DNA of 64,000 bases from Amycolatopsis acidicola (GTDB lineage: Bacteria; Actinomycetota; Actinomycetes; Mycobacteriales; Pseudonocardiaceae), in NCBI RefSeq assembly GCF_007713735.2, contig NZ_VMNW02000041.1:1-64000 (forward strand), in the 5' to 3' direction. The notes under the pieces are model-generated. The model did no database searches and had not been told where the DNA came from. It saw only the letters and a list, made by a program, of their open reading frames with translations. A program made the position numbers and the translations under genes. Of this stretch, positions 40,336 to 49,549 are shown piece by piece; positions within the stretch are counted from its first letter, which is position 1, and each line of letters starts with the position of its first letter.

Positions 40336-42102
40336 TCAGCCCAGCGAAGTCGCCAGCAATTCGCTCGCCGCGCTGACGCGGGGGTAGCCCGGGATCGGCG
40401 GCGGCCGTTCGCCCGGCGCCGTGCCCCGGCCCAGCGCGTCGGCCAGTGATCTCAGCCCGTTCACGAGCCGCTCGCCCTGTTCCCGCGCCGGATGCGGGCG
40501 CCCGAACGGGACGCCGAGCGCCAGCATCGCGAGTTCGTCCACGGCGAGCGTGATCCGGTCGGTGTCGCGGCCGCGGACGCGATCGGCCCTGGCGTCCTCG
40601 GCGATGTTGTGCAGGTCCAGCACCTGCTCACGCAGCAGCCGCCGATTCTCCCGCAGCTCGGCCTCGTCCCCGTCGAGCCAGCGGCCCCGGAACACCTCCG
40701 CCACCGACCGCAGCGTGCGCGCCTGTACCTGGGGCAGCCGCGCGGCCGTCGCCCTTGGCCACAGCAGCACCCGCAGCAGCACCACGAGCACCGCGCCGAT
40801 CGCCGTGTCCAGCACCCTGGCCCCGACCGCGCTGCTGACCTGGGCCGACGGCACCGCCAGGTCGTACAGCGAAAGCGGCACCAGCGTGACGAAAACGACC
40901 GCGACGCCGTAGGACACCGGCATCAGGATCTCCGACACGCCCTGCGCGACGATCACCACGAACGCGACGGCGAGCAGCGGCGGATCGGCCGCGAACACCA
41001 CCGCCGCCAGCGCGACCCCGGCGATCGTGCCCACGATGCGATGCGCGGCCCGCCGGACCAGCAGCGTCACGTTGGTGGCCTGCAAAGCCGCGGCCACGGT
41101 CAGCCCGACCCAGTACGCGTGGCCGAGCCCCAGCAGCCGCCCCAGCAACACCCCGATCGCGACCGCGACACCGGTGCGCGCGGCGGCGGGCAGGACGACG
41201 GCGTGCGGGTTCAGCGCGTCCCTGAGCCGTTCGGTGAGGCTGAGCCGGGCGGGCTCGACCTCGTCCACCGCCTCGCCACGCAGGATTCGGTCCGCCGTCA
41301 GGGAAATCTCGCGCAACCCGGGCAGCTCCGGCGCGTCGGTACGCTCGCCCGGCCGGTGCAGCGCCGCCTCCCAGGACGCCGGGTCCAACGGCGCCTTGGC
41401 GTCGATCGACACCGACAGCGCCCACGTGAGCACGACTTCCGCCGCGGCGAGCGACCGGGTGCGCTCATCCCCGCGCCCGGCGCGCGCCTGCCGCAACGTC
41501 TCCCTCGCCCGCGTTACCTCGCTCACCGCTTGCCGCCGCGCCCCGCCCGCCTGCGGCGTGCCCGCCGTGCGCAGCACTTCGTCGATCGCCTGCCACGCGC
41601 GCGCCACGGTGCCTGTCTCCGGCGTGCGGGGCAGCACCAGCGCCGCCACCAGCAACGCCGTAAGCGCCCCGCCCGCGACGAGGGCGAATTCGGTCATCGC
41701 TCCCCGGAAGTCCACGGGCGTGCCGGTGGCCACGAGGGTGGCGAGGATGATCAGGTACTCCCGCGGCGGCGCGATCCGGGTGGCGAGGCAGACGAACCCG
41801 GCCACCCCCGCGACCACGCCGACGAACAGCACCGACAGCCACGGCACCGAACCGCACAGGCTGCTCACCGGCACCACCACCGCCAGCGCCAGCCCGATCG
41901 CGGCGACCAGGCGCACCCGGTACCGGTACGGCGTCCCGGCCCCGTAGACCCCGGCTATCCCGCCCAGCGAGGCGATCGCGCCCCAGTCCGGCCTGCCGGC
42001 CGGCACCAGGACGAGCAGCGGGATCCCCACGCTCAGCCCGGCGCGCAGGCCCACCGGCCACCGGGTGCGGAACGCTCCGGCGAACCGGCTCCACTCCGTC
42101 AA
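40336..42102 (-). CDS. FUSC-family inner membrane transporter
   Basis: A 588-residue protein with two sets of membrane helices. The first (LRAGLSVGIPLLVLVPAGRP to LTALLVAALVLPRT) and second (GVAVAIGVLLGRLLGLGHAY to VLVVLLRVLLWPRA) are each about 170 residues and are joined by a soluble helical domain; a cytoplasmic C-terminus follows. This is the layout of FUSC/aromatic acid exporters (AaeB-like). Start inferred as TTG at 42102, which has GGAGG 6 bases before it; the frame open to 43227 crosses two other genes. Confidence 0.8.
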   Translation of the reverse strand: MTEWSRFAGAFRTRWPVGLRAGLSVGIPLLVLVPAGRPDWGAIASLGGIAGVYGAGTPYRYRVRLVAAIGLALAVVVPVSSLCGSVPWLSVLFVGVVAGVAGFVCLATRIAPPREYLIILATLVATGTPVDFRGAMTEFALVAGGALTALLVAALVLPRTPETGTVARAWQAIDEVLRTAGTPQAGGARRQAVSEVTRARETLRQARAGRGDERTRSLAAAEVVLTWALSVSIDAKAPLDPASWEAALHRPGERTDAPELPGLREISLTADRILRGEAVDEVEPARLSLTERLRDALNPHAVVLPAAARTGVAVAIGVLLGRLLGLGHAYWVGLTVAAALQATNVTLLVRRAAHRIVGTIAGVALAAVVFAADPPLLAVAFVVIVAQGVSEILMPVSYGVAVVFVTLVPLSLYDLAVPSAQVSSAVGARVLDTAIGAVLVVLLRVLLWPRATAARLPQVQARTLRSVAEVFRGRWLDGDEAELRENRRLLREQVLDLHNIAEDARADRVRGRDTDRITLAVDELAMLALGVPFGRPHPAREQGERLVNGLRSLADALGRGTAPGERPPPIPGYPRVSAASELLATSLG

Positions 42103-42173
42103 GTTCTTCCTCCGTTCCGGGCACAGGGGACGGAAGGAGTTTAACGGCGCGGCCGGATGTCCGAAGTGGACTG

Positions 42174-42572
42174 TCAGCTCGCGGCGGCGCCCGGATCGTC
42201 GTCGATCAGCCGGACCAGGCGGCCGGTGATGATCTCGATCGGGATCCGGAGGAAACGGGTGCGCGCCCCGGGAGCCAGGTCCGCCGGCCCGTCGACGGCC
42301 GCGATCGCGGTGGCCTTCCCGACCGCGACGACGCTCCAGCCGATGTGGCTGTTCTTGTCGATCCGGTCCGCCTGGAGCGCCACCACGGTGTGCCCGAGCC
42401 TGTCCAGCGCGCCGGTGCCACCGGCGCGCACGATGATGTCGCCGCGGTGCAGGAAGAAGTTCACCGGGTGGATCGCGGGCAGCGCGTCCTCGGAGAACGC
42501 GAGCCTGCCGATGGGGGTGGCGGCCAGCAGATCGACGCATTCCTTCGGCGTCAGCGGCCGGATCTGGGACAT
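42174..42572 (-). CDS. Pyridoxamine 5'-phosphate oxidase-fold flavin protein
   Basis: A 132-residue split-barrel protein: LTPKECVDLLAATPIGRLAF, LPAIHPVNFFLHRGDIIVRA, NSHIGWSVVAVGKATAI. This FMN- or F420-binding family often reduces small electrophiles or quinones. A relative is a DosR-regulated gene in Mycobacterium tuberculosis (Rv3129-type). ATG at 42572; divergent from the universal stress protein across 208 bp with two DosR-box-like sites. Confidence 0.82.
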   Translation of the reverse strand: MSQIRPLTPKECVDLLAATPIGRLAFSEDALPAIHPVNFFLHRGDIIVRAGGTGALDRLGHTVVALQADRIDKNSHIGWSVVAVGKATAIAAVDGPADLAPGARTRFLRIPIEIITGRLVRLIDDDPGAAAS

Positions 42573-42679
42573 GGGACGTCTCTTCGCCGTGAGTGGATCT
42601 CGCTGCCCCCGATTCTGCTCGGGTGCCACGCCGGGGGTCAGGGCAGGAAGTCCTCAAAACCCGGGGGCGTACGCGTTCC

Positions 42680-42716
42680 GTGACCCTCGGCCCCCGGCAG
42701 AAGGGACCAAGGCCCC
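42680..42716. promoter_or_regulatory. Two DosR-box-like sites
   Basis: GGGACCAAGGCCCC (42703-42716) fits the DosR/DevR core GGGAC-N4-G(T/C)CCC, and GTGACCCTCGGCCC (42680-42693) is a weaker match. The two centres are 23 bp apart, about two helical turns, as in mycobacterial Dos promoters. They lie between the flavin protein and the universal stress protein, both typical Dos regulon members. Binding is inferred. Confidence 0.6.
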
Positions 42717-42780
42717 TTCGCCCCGCCGCGCCGGTGCCGAAGCCTGGAGGGACAGCGGGAACGGGCGGGAGGGAGCAGCC

Positions 42781-43494
42781 ATGAGCGCCCCCATCGTGGT
42801 CGGGATGGACGGGTCGGGCGCGGCGGAGCGGGCCGTCCGGTGGAGCGCGGCCGAAGCCGTCCGCCGGGGCATGCCGTTGCACCTCGTGCACTGCGCGAGC
42901 GCGCCGGGTGAGCGGCTTGAGGCACCGGTGGCCGTGGACGAACGCGTCGAGGTCTGCATCGAGTCCACTGTGGACAAACCGGTGCGGGCGCTGCTGCGTC
43001 GCTCGGCCGGGGCGGTGATGGTCGTGCTCGGGGCCGCCGGCGCGACGGCGACCGGGTTGATCGCGCACGCGCGCTGCCCGGTCGCCGTCACCCGCGGCCG
43101 CGAGCTGCCCGGGGTCGGCGAGGGGCCGGTGGTGGTCGGCGTGGACGGTAGCGCCGGCAGCGAGCCGGCCCTGGCGCTCGCCTTCGAGGAAGCCGCTCTG
43201 CGGCAGTCGCCTTTGGTCGCCCTGCACGCCACGGTCGGTGAGCCGCGCGGCGGATCAGCGGCCGAGGCGCTGGCGGAGTGGGAGCGCAAGTTCCCCGACG
43301 TCGCCGTGCGGCTGGTGATCGAACACGACCATCCCCGCCGGCAGTCAGTGCGCTGGAGCGAGCACGCCTGCCTGTTCGTGGCGGGAGCCCGCGGGCGCGG
43401 CGGGTTTCCCGGGCTGCCGCTGGGCTCCACCGCCCAGACCTTGCTGCACCACGCGGGGTGCCCGCTGCTGATCGTGCCGGTGAGTGCGACCTAG
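42781..43494 (+). CDS. Tandem universal stress protein
   Basis: A 237-residue protein of two UspA domains. Domain 1 (MSAPIVVGMDGSGAAERAVR) is shortened and its ATP motif is degenerate (VVLGAAGATATGLIAHARCP). Domain 2 starts PVVVGVDGSAGSEPALALAF and keeps the G-2x-G-9x-G-S motif in GARGRGGFPGLPLGSTAQTL, so only it should bind ATP. Tandem Usp proteins are characteristic of hypoxia/dormancy regulons. ATG at 42781 with GGAGGGAG upstream, and DosR-like boxes 65-100 bp upstream. Contains one copy of TCCACTGTGGA. Confidence 0.9.
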   Translation: MSAPIVVGMDGSGAAERAVRWSAAEAVRRGMPLHLVHCASAPGERLEAPVAVDERVEVCIESTVDKPVRALLRRSAGAVMVVLGAAGATATGLIAHARCPVAVTRGRELPGVGEGPVVVGVDGSAGSEPALALAFEEAALRQSPLVALHATVGEPRGGSAAEALAEWERKFPDVAVRLVIEHDHPRRQSVRWSEHACLFVAGARGRGGFPGLPLGSTAQTLLHHAGCPLLIVPVSAT

Positions 43495-43751
43495 GTCCTG
43501 TCTGTCAGTGGCGGAGCCGCTTGCTGTGGGCCGTCAACCGGCACCGCCGGGGGTTCTGAGGTGGTTCCTGGCGAGGACAGCGCCGAAGTGGTGAATGGGC
43601 ATTCATGATGAGGCGATCCCACAGCCAGGGGCCGCCTTGAATGGGCTCCGCCGCGCAGCGCGTCCGTTGAGGGTGGTGGCGGGCGACGGGAGGGGCCGCT
43701 ACCCGCACCGCCACGCAAACCACATTCGAAAACATTTCCTAAGGGGTCGAG

Positions 43752-45140
43752 ATGGAGACGCGTAAACCGTTCCCGGTGCGGGTCGAGGCGGAGCCCGCCG
43801 GGCACCTGTCCCGCTGGCTGTGGCTGGTCAAATGGCTGCTCGCGGTGCCGCACTATTTCGTGCTCGCGCTGCTGTGGGTGGCGTTCGCGGTGCTGACGGT
43901 CGCGGCGTTCTTCGCGATCCTGGTCACCGGCCGCTACCCGCGCGCGATCTTCGACTTCAACGTCGGCGTGCTGCGGTGGAGCTGGCGCGTGCACTACTAC
44001 GCCTACGCGGCGCTGGGCACCGACGCGTACCCGCCGTTCACCCTGGCCGAGGTACCCACCTACCCGGCGCGGCTCGAGGTCGACTACCCGGACCGGCTCT
44101 CGCGCGGGCTCGTGCTGGTGAAGTGGCTGATCGGGCTGCCGCACTACCTGATCGCCGCGTTGTTCGCCGGGGGCGGGATCTGGGTTTCGGAACAGTCCTG
44201 GCCCGGGCACTTCCAGTGGGCGGCAGGCGGGCTGATCGGGGTGCTGGTCCTGGTCGCGGGCGTGGTGCTGCTGGTGACCGGTTCCTACCCGAAACCGGTC
44301 TACGACTTCGTGCTCGGCATGGACCGCTGGGTGGTCCGCGCCGGGGCCTACGCCGCGCTGATGACGGACGTCTACCCGCCGTTCCGGCTCGACCTCGGCG
44401 GCACGGACCCGGGCGGCCCCGGCCGTCCCGGCGAGGGCGCGCGCTGGCCCGTGCACCGCTGGACCGGCGGCCGGGTCACGTCGGTGGTGGCGGGCGCGGT
44501 GCTCGCGCTGGCCGCGATGGGCCTGCTCACCGGCGGCGGCACGCTGCTGTGGGCCGACCAGGCCGGGCGTGACGCCGACGGCTACGTGTCGGTGTCGGAT
44601 TCCTTCCACACCAGCGAATACGCGCTCGCGACCGGCCCGGTGACCCTGGACGGCTGGGACTCGCCCGCGGACCTGTTCGGCGACGTACGGCTGCGGGTCT
44701 CCGCCACGGACGCCGGGACGCCGTTGTTCGTCGGCATCGCCGCGTCCGCCGACGCCGGGCGCTACCTCGCCGGCGTCGGGCACACCACGGTGCGGGACGT
44801 CTCGTCCGGCGCGGTCAGTGTCCACAGTGGATCCGCGCCCGCGGTGCTCCCGGAGGACGCCGGGATCTGGGTCGCCCGGTCTTCGGGGCCGGGGCCGCGG
44901 ACCGTGCAGTGGCCGCTGCGGCCGGGGAACTGGACCGCCGTGGTCCTGCACCCCGACGGCACGCCCGGCCTCGACGTCCGGGCCGAAGCCGGCGCGACGG
45001 TGCCCGGCCTGACGTGGATCGCGACCGGGGTGCTCGTCGGCGGGGCCGTGTTCCTCGTATGCGGCGTGTTGCTGATCGCCGTGCCCGTGCACCGCGCCTC
45101 GAGGGGAAAGCAGGCCGACACGCCCGCCGGAAGCCGTTGA
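43752..45140 (+). CDS. DUF4389 membrane protein with duplicated domain
   Basis: A 462-residue protein. Residues about 15-100 and 110-215 are two copies of one domain: LSRWLWLVKWLLAVPHYFVL ... YPRAIFDFNVGVLRWSWR and LSRGLVLVKWLIGLPHYLIA ... YPKPVYDFVLGMDRWVVR, each with two membrane helices. A third helix (VVAGAVLALAAMGLLTGGGT) leads to an external beta-rich domain (about 270-430) and a last helix. This is DUF4389; function unknown, often near Dos-like stress genes. Convergent with the sensor kinase, 3 bp apart. Confidence 0.82.
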   Translation: METRKPFPVRVEAEPAGHLSRWLWLVKWLLAVPHYFVLALLWVAFAVLTVAAFFAILVTGRYPRAIFDFNVGVLRWSWRVHYYAYAALGTDAYPPFTLAEVPTYPARLEVDYPDRLSRGLVLVKWLIGLPHYLIAALFAGGGIWVSEQSWPGHFQWAAGGLIGVLVLVAGVVLLVTGSYPKPVYDFVLGMDRWVVRAGAYAALMTDVYPPFRLDLGGTDPGGPGRPGEGARWPVHRWTGGRVTSVVAGAVLALAAMGLLTGGGTLLWADQAGRDADGYVSVSDSFHTSEYALATGPVTLDGWDSPADLFGDVRLRVSATDAGTPLFVGIAASADAGRYLAGVGHTTVRDVSSGAVSVHSGSAPAVLPEDAGIWVARSSGPGPRTVQWPLRPGNWTAVVLHPDGTPGLDVRAEAGATVPGLTWIATGVLVGGAVFLVCGVLLIAVPVHRASRGKQADTPAGSR

Positions 45141-45143
45141 AGG

Positions 45144-46880
<1,737 letters not shown>

Positions 46881-46919
46881 TCAGCAGGGGCAAAGCACCA
46901 GACCACGGCGCCGGACCGT

Positions 46920-47366
46920 CTACTGTGGACGGACGGCGGGGGACTGCGCCGGCGGCTCGCGCTGCGGCGGGATGCGCGGCGCCGGGAGCTCCTCCCAGCC
47001 CGTCAGCCGCGCCATCACGATGCGGATGCCGTTGGCGAACCGGCCCGCGAGCGCGCCCGTGGTGTGCGGCACCGGCCGTGGCCTGTCCGCGGGCACGAGC
47101 GGGCGGGCCAGCCCCATCCCGGTGATCGTCCAGCCCGGCTCACCGCGGCCCGGCTGCGAAATGGTGACCACGACCGGGCGACCGCTGGCCGCGCGCACGA
47201 GTGACCGGTCCGGGCCGGTGGGCACGAGCAGATCCCCGTCGTCGAGCACGAAGCACCCATACCGCTCCGGCTCCCGCCCGTCGATCGACAGCCGCGCCCG
47301 GTGGTAACGCTCGGGTGAACGCGCGCGCTTCACGCATTCGTGATGGGACAACGTTCTTCCGGGCAC
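46920..47366 (-). CDS. Possible flavin-binding split-barrel protein
   Basis: A 148-residue protein; RYGCFVLDDGDLLVPTGPDR, RPVVVTISQPGRGEPGWTIT and GMGLARPLVPADRPRPVPHT suggest the PNPOx-like split barrel, but the match is weak and the protein may be something else. The start is taken as the GTG at 47366, 5 bases after GGAG; GTG at 47372 overlaps that site. It lies just upstream of the sensor kinase on the same strand (54 bp). The stop TAG sits inside a near-copy (TCTACTGTGGA) of the recurrent palindrome. Confidence 0.5.
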   Translation of the reverse strand: MPGRTLSHHECVKRARSPERYHRARLSIDGREPERYGCFVLDDGDLLVPTGPDRSLVRAASGRPVVVTISQPGRGEPGWTITGMGLARPLVPADRPRPVPHTTGALAGRFANGIRIVMARLTGWEELPAPRIPPQREPPAQSPAVRPQ

Positions 47367-47449
47367 AGCCACTCCTTTCCCCCTCCGATCCTGGCCCAGT
47401 TCGCCCGCCCGCGCCAGAGTGTTTTCCGTTCGTGACGAGAAGCCCCCGG

Positions 47450-47533
47450 TCCACAGTGGAACCGTCGCGGGCCACCGTAGGAGAAAGCGCTTTCAGCGGT
47501 ACTCCGGCCCTGCCGGGCAGGGCCGAAGGACCC
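47450..47533 (+). promoter_or_regulatory. Palindromes and DosR-box-like site before nitroreductases
   Basis: Three sites lie between the flavin-type gene and the nitroreductase pair. TCCACAGTGGA (47450-47460) is the recurrent palindrome. GAAAGCGCTTTC (47483-47494) is a perfect 12-bp palindrome of LacI-operator style. GGGCCGAAGGACCC (47520-47533) reads GGGTCCTTCGGCCC on the other strand, one base off the strong DosR form GGGAC-N4-GGCCC. The first nitroreductase ATG is at 47623. Confidence 0.5.
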
Positions 47534-47622
47534 ACGCGGGAAAGGACCGCCGGACCTACCCGGCGGGGAGCGCGATGGCACAGGCTGGGGGAGTGTCCGA
47601 AGCGAACACGGAGGTCCGCACC

Positions 47623-48546
47623 ATGACGTGGTCGAGCGCGGAGGCAGGCCTGCTGGCGCGCGCCGTGGAGCGGGCCCCGTCGGTGCACAACCTGCGGCCG
47701 TGGGCGGTCGAAGCCGTCGCGGACCGCGCCGAACTGTACGAACGGGCCGAGGCCCAGCTGCCCCGCCACGATCCCACCGGGCGGGACAGGATCATCTCGT
47801 GCGGGGCGGCGTTGGCGAACCTCGAGCTGGCCGTGTGCGCGCTCGGCCGGCGGCCGGAAACCGTGCTGTTCCCCGAAAGCGCGCGCTCCGGCCTGCTGGC
47901 CTCGGTCACCGCGCCGCGGCGATACGAGGCGACGGACGACGAACTCAGCCTGTACTCCGCGATCTTCCGCCGCCACAGCTACCGTGCCCCGTTCAGCTCA
48001 CACGTGCTTACCGCAGCTGACCTGCGGGAACTCCTCGGGGGCGGCGACGGTGCCGAAGCGAGGGTCGTCACCGAACAGGACTCGCTCGCGGAGTTGCTCT
48101 GCTACGCCGGCCGCGTCCTCCGGGACGACCGGGCCTACCAACGCGAGCTGCGCGCCTGGTCCACGCAGTTCCCGGAACCGCTGCCCGAGAACTCGACGTT
48201 GCCGTGGACGGGCCTGGTCACGGCGCACACCCACCTGCCGGACGCCAGGACGTTGGCGGACCGGCTGGCGCGGGAAGGCCTGTTCGTCGTCGTGACCCCG
48301 GACGACACCCGCCGGGACCACCTGGCTGCCGGGGCGGTGATGCAGCGGACCTGGCTGCGGGCCGTGGCGCGCGGGCTGGTCGGCTCGGTGCTGACGCAGC
48401 CGCTGCACCTGCACGAGGTGCGGGCCGGGTTCATCGAACGGCTGAATCTGCCCGGTTTCCCGCAGCTGCTCCTGCGGCTGGGTTACCCGGTGACCGCGAC
48501 GCCCGCCGCCGCGCTGGCCGCCGTGACCGCGAGGGAGACGCCGTGA
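47623..48546 (+). CDS. Acg-family nitroreductase-like flavoprotein 1
   Basis: A 307-residue protein with the Acg/Rv3131-type nitroreductase fold: ERAPSVHNLRPWAVEAVADR near the N-terminus (the SxHNxxPW flavin-region signature), FRRHSYRAPFSSHVLTAADL, then VMQRTWLRAVARGLVGSVLT. In mycobacteria Acg proteins are DosR-regulated and sequester or use FMN with little classical activity. Start ATG at 47623 behind GGAGG; a GTG at 47593 is possible. Its GTGA overlap with the next gene shows an operon of two paralogues. Confidence 0.82.
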   Translation: MTWSSAEAGLLARAVERAPSVHNLRPWAVEAVADRAELYERAEAQLPRHDPTGRDRIISCGAALANLELAVCALGRRPETVLFPESARSGLLASVTAPRRYEATDDELSLYSAIFRRHSYRAPFSSHVLTAADLRELLGGGDGAEARVVTEQDSLAELLCYAGRVLRDDRAYQRELRAWSTQFPEPLPENSTLPWTGLVTAHTHLPDARTLADRLAREGLFVVVTPDDTRRDHLAAGAVMQRTWLRAVARGLVGSVLTQPLHLHEVRAGFIERLNLPGFPQLLLRLGYPVTATPAAALAAVTARETP

Positions 48547-49526
48547 CCGCCGAACCCACCCTGCCCGAACTGCTGGAGCACGCGCTGCACGCGGCCGTTC
48601 TCGCGCCGTCGCCACACAACACGCAGCCGTGGCGGTTCGTCGTCGACGGTGACCGGATCGAGGGGTGGCTCGACCGCGAGCGAGTGCTCTCCGTAGCCGA
48701 CCCCGACGCGCGCGAAGCCCGCTTGTCCTGCGGCGCGGCCGTGTTCAACCTCGCGGTCACACTGCGCGCGGCGGGTCGCGGTGCCGATGTCGGTGTGCTG
48801 CCGGACCACGCGGAGAAGGATCTGCTGGCCGTCGTCGAGACCGGTCGTGACTGGCGGGCCGCGGCCCCGGAACGCGCGCTGGCCGCCGCGGTCCGGCGCA
48901 GGCACACCAACCGGCGCCCGTTTTTCGACCGGCCGGTGTCCTTCCGGATCCGGACGGCGTTGTCGGCCGCGGCCTTGCAGAGCGGCGCGACCCTGGATCT
49001 GATCGACGGGACCGGCCGGTACGACATGATCGCCGAGCTCATCCGCCGCGCCGAACACATCCAGTCCGTCGACGAGCGCTACGCCGCCGAGACCGCGCAG
49101 TGGACCGGCCGTCCCGCCGAGGCCGCCGACGGTGTGCCGCGTGGTGCGGCTGGCCCGCCGCCCGAGAGAGACGGTGTGATCGCCATGCGCCGCTTCACCG
49201 GCGGCGACGACCTCCCACCGCGCGAGTTCGAGCAACAGCCCTTACTGGCCGCGCTGCTCACCCCGGGCCGCGGGGCACGCGCGGACGTCCAGGCCGGGAT
49301 GGCGATGCAACATGTCCTCCTCGCCGCGACGACGTTCGAGCTGAGCGTCTCGTTTCTGTCGCAGCCCTTCGAGGTCGCCGGCACCCGGGCCGCGCTCGGT
49401 GAGTTGTTCCGCGGCCGCGGCGAAGTCCATACCCTGCTACGCATCGGCTACGGCACCGCAGCGGGGGCGACGCCTCGCCGCGCACTGGCGGAGGTCGTGG
49501 ACGTGAAGACGTTGCCGCGTCGGTAG
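48543..49526 (+). CDS. Acg-family nitroreductase-like flavoprotein 2
   Basis: A 327-residue paralogue of the preceding gene, with AAVLAPSPHNTQPWRFVVDG as the flavin signature, RRRHTNRRPFFDRPVSFRIR, and MAMQHVLLAATTFELSVSFL followed by the C-terminal GEVHTLLRIGYG. It is probably FMN-dependent. Coupled to the first copy by a 4-bp overlap; together with the sensor kinase and universal stress protein it gives this region its Dos-regulon character. Confidence 0.85.
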   Translation: MTAEPTLPELLEHALHAAVLAPSPHNTQPWRFVVDGDRIEGWLDRERVLSVADPDAREARLSCGAAVFNLAVTLRAAGRGADVGVLPDHAEKDLLAVVETGRDWRAAAPERALAAAVRRRHTNRRPFFDRPVSFRIRTALSAAALQSGATLDLIDGTGRYDMIAELIRRAEHIQSVDERYAAETAQWTGRPAEAADGVPRGAAGPPPERDGVIAMRRFTGGDDLPPREFEQQPLLAALLTPGRGARADVQAGMAMQHVLLAATTFELSVSFLSQPFEVAGTRAALGELFRGRGEVHTLLRIGYGTAAGATPRRALAEVVDVKTLPRR

Positions 49527-49549
49527 GTTCCCCTGGACAGCCCCGAAAC

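Noticed and set aside
43495-43751. Possible insertion-sequence remnant (short minus-strand peptide with WLWDRLIMNAHS)
   Set aside because: No terminal repeats, target duplication or recognisable transposase motif; 257 bp otherwise without an assignable feature.
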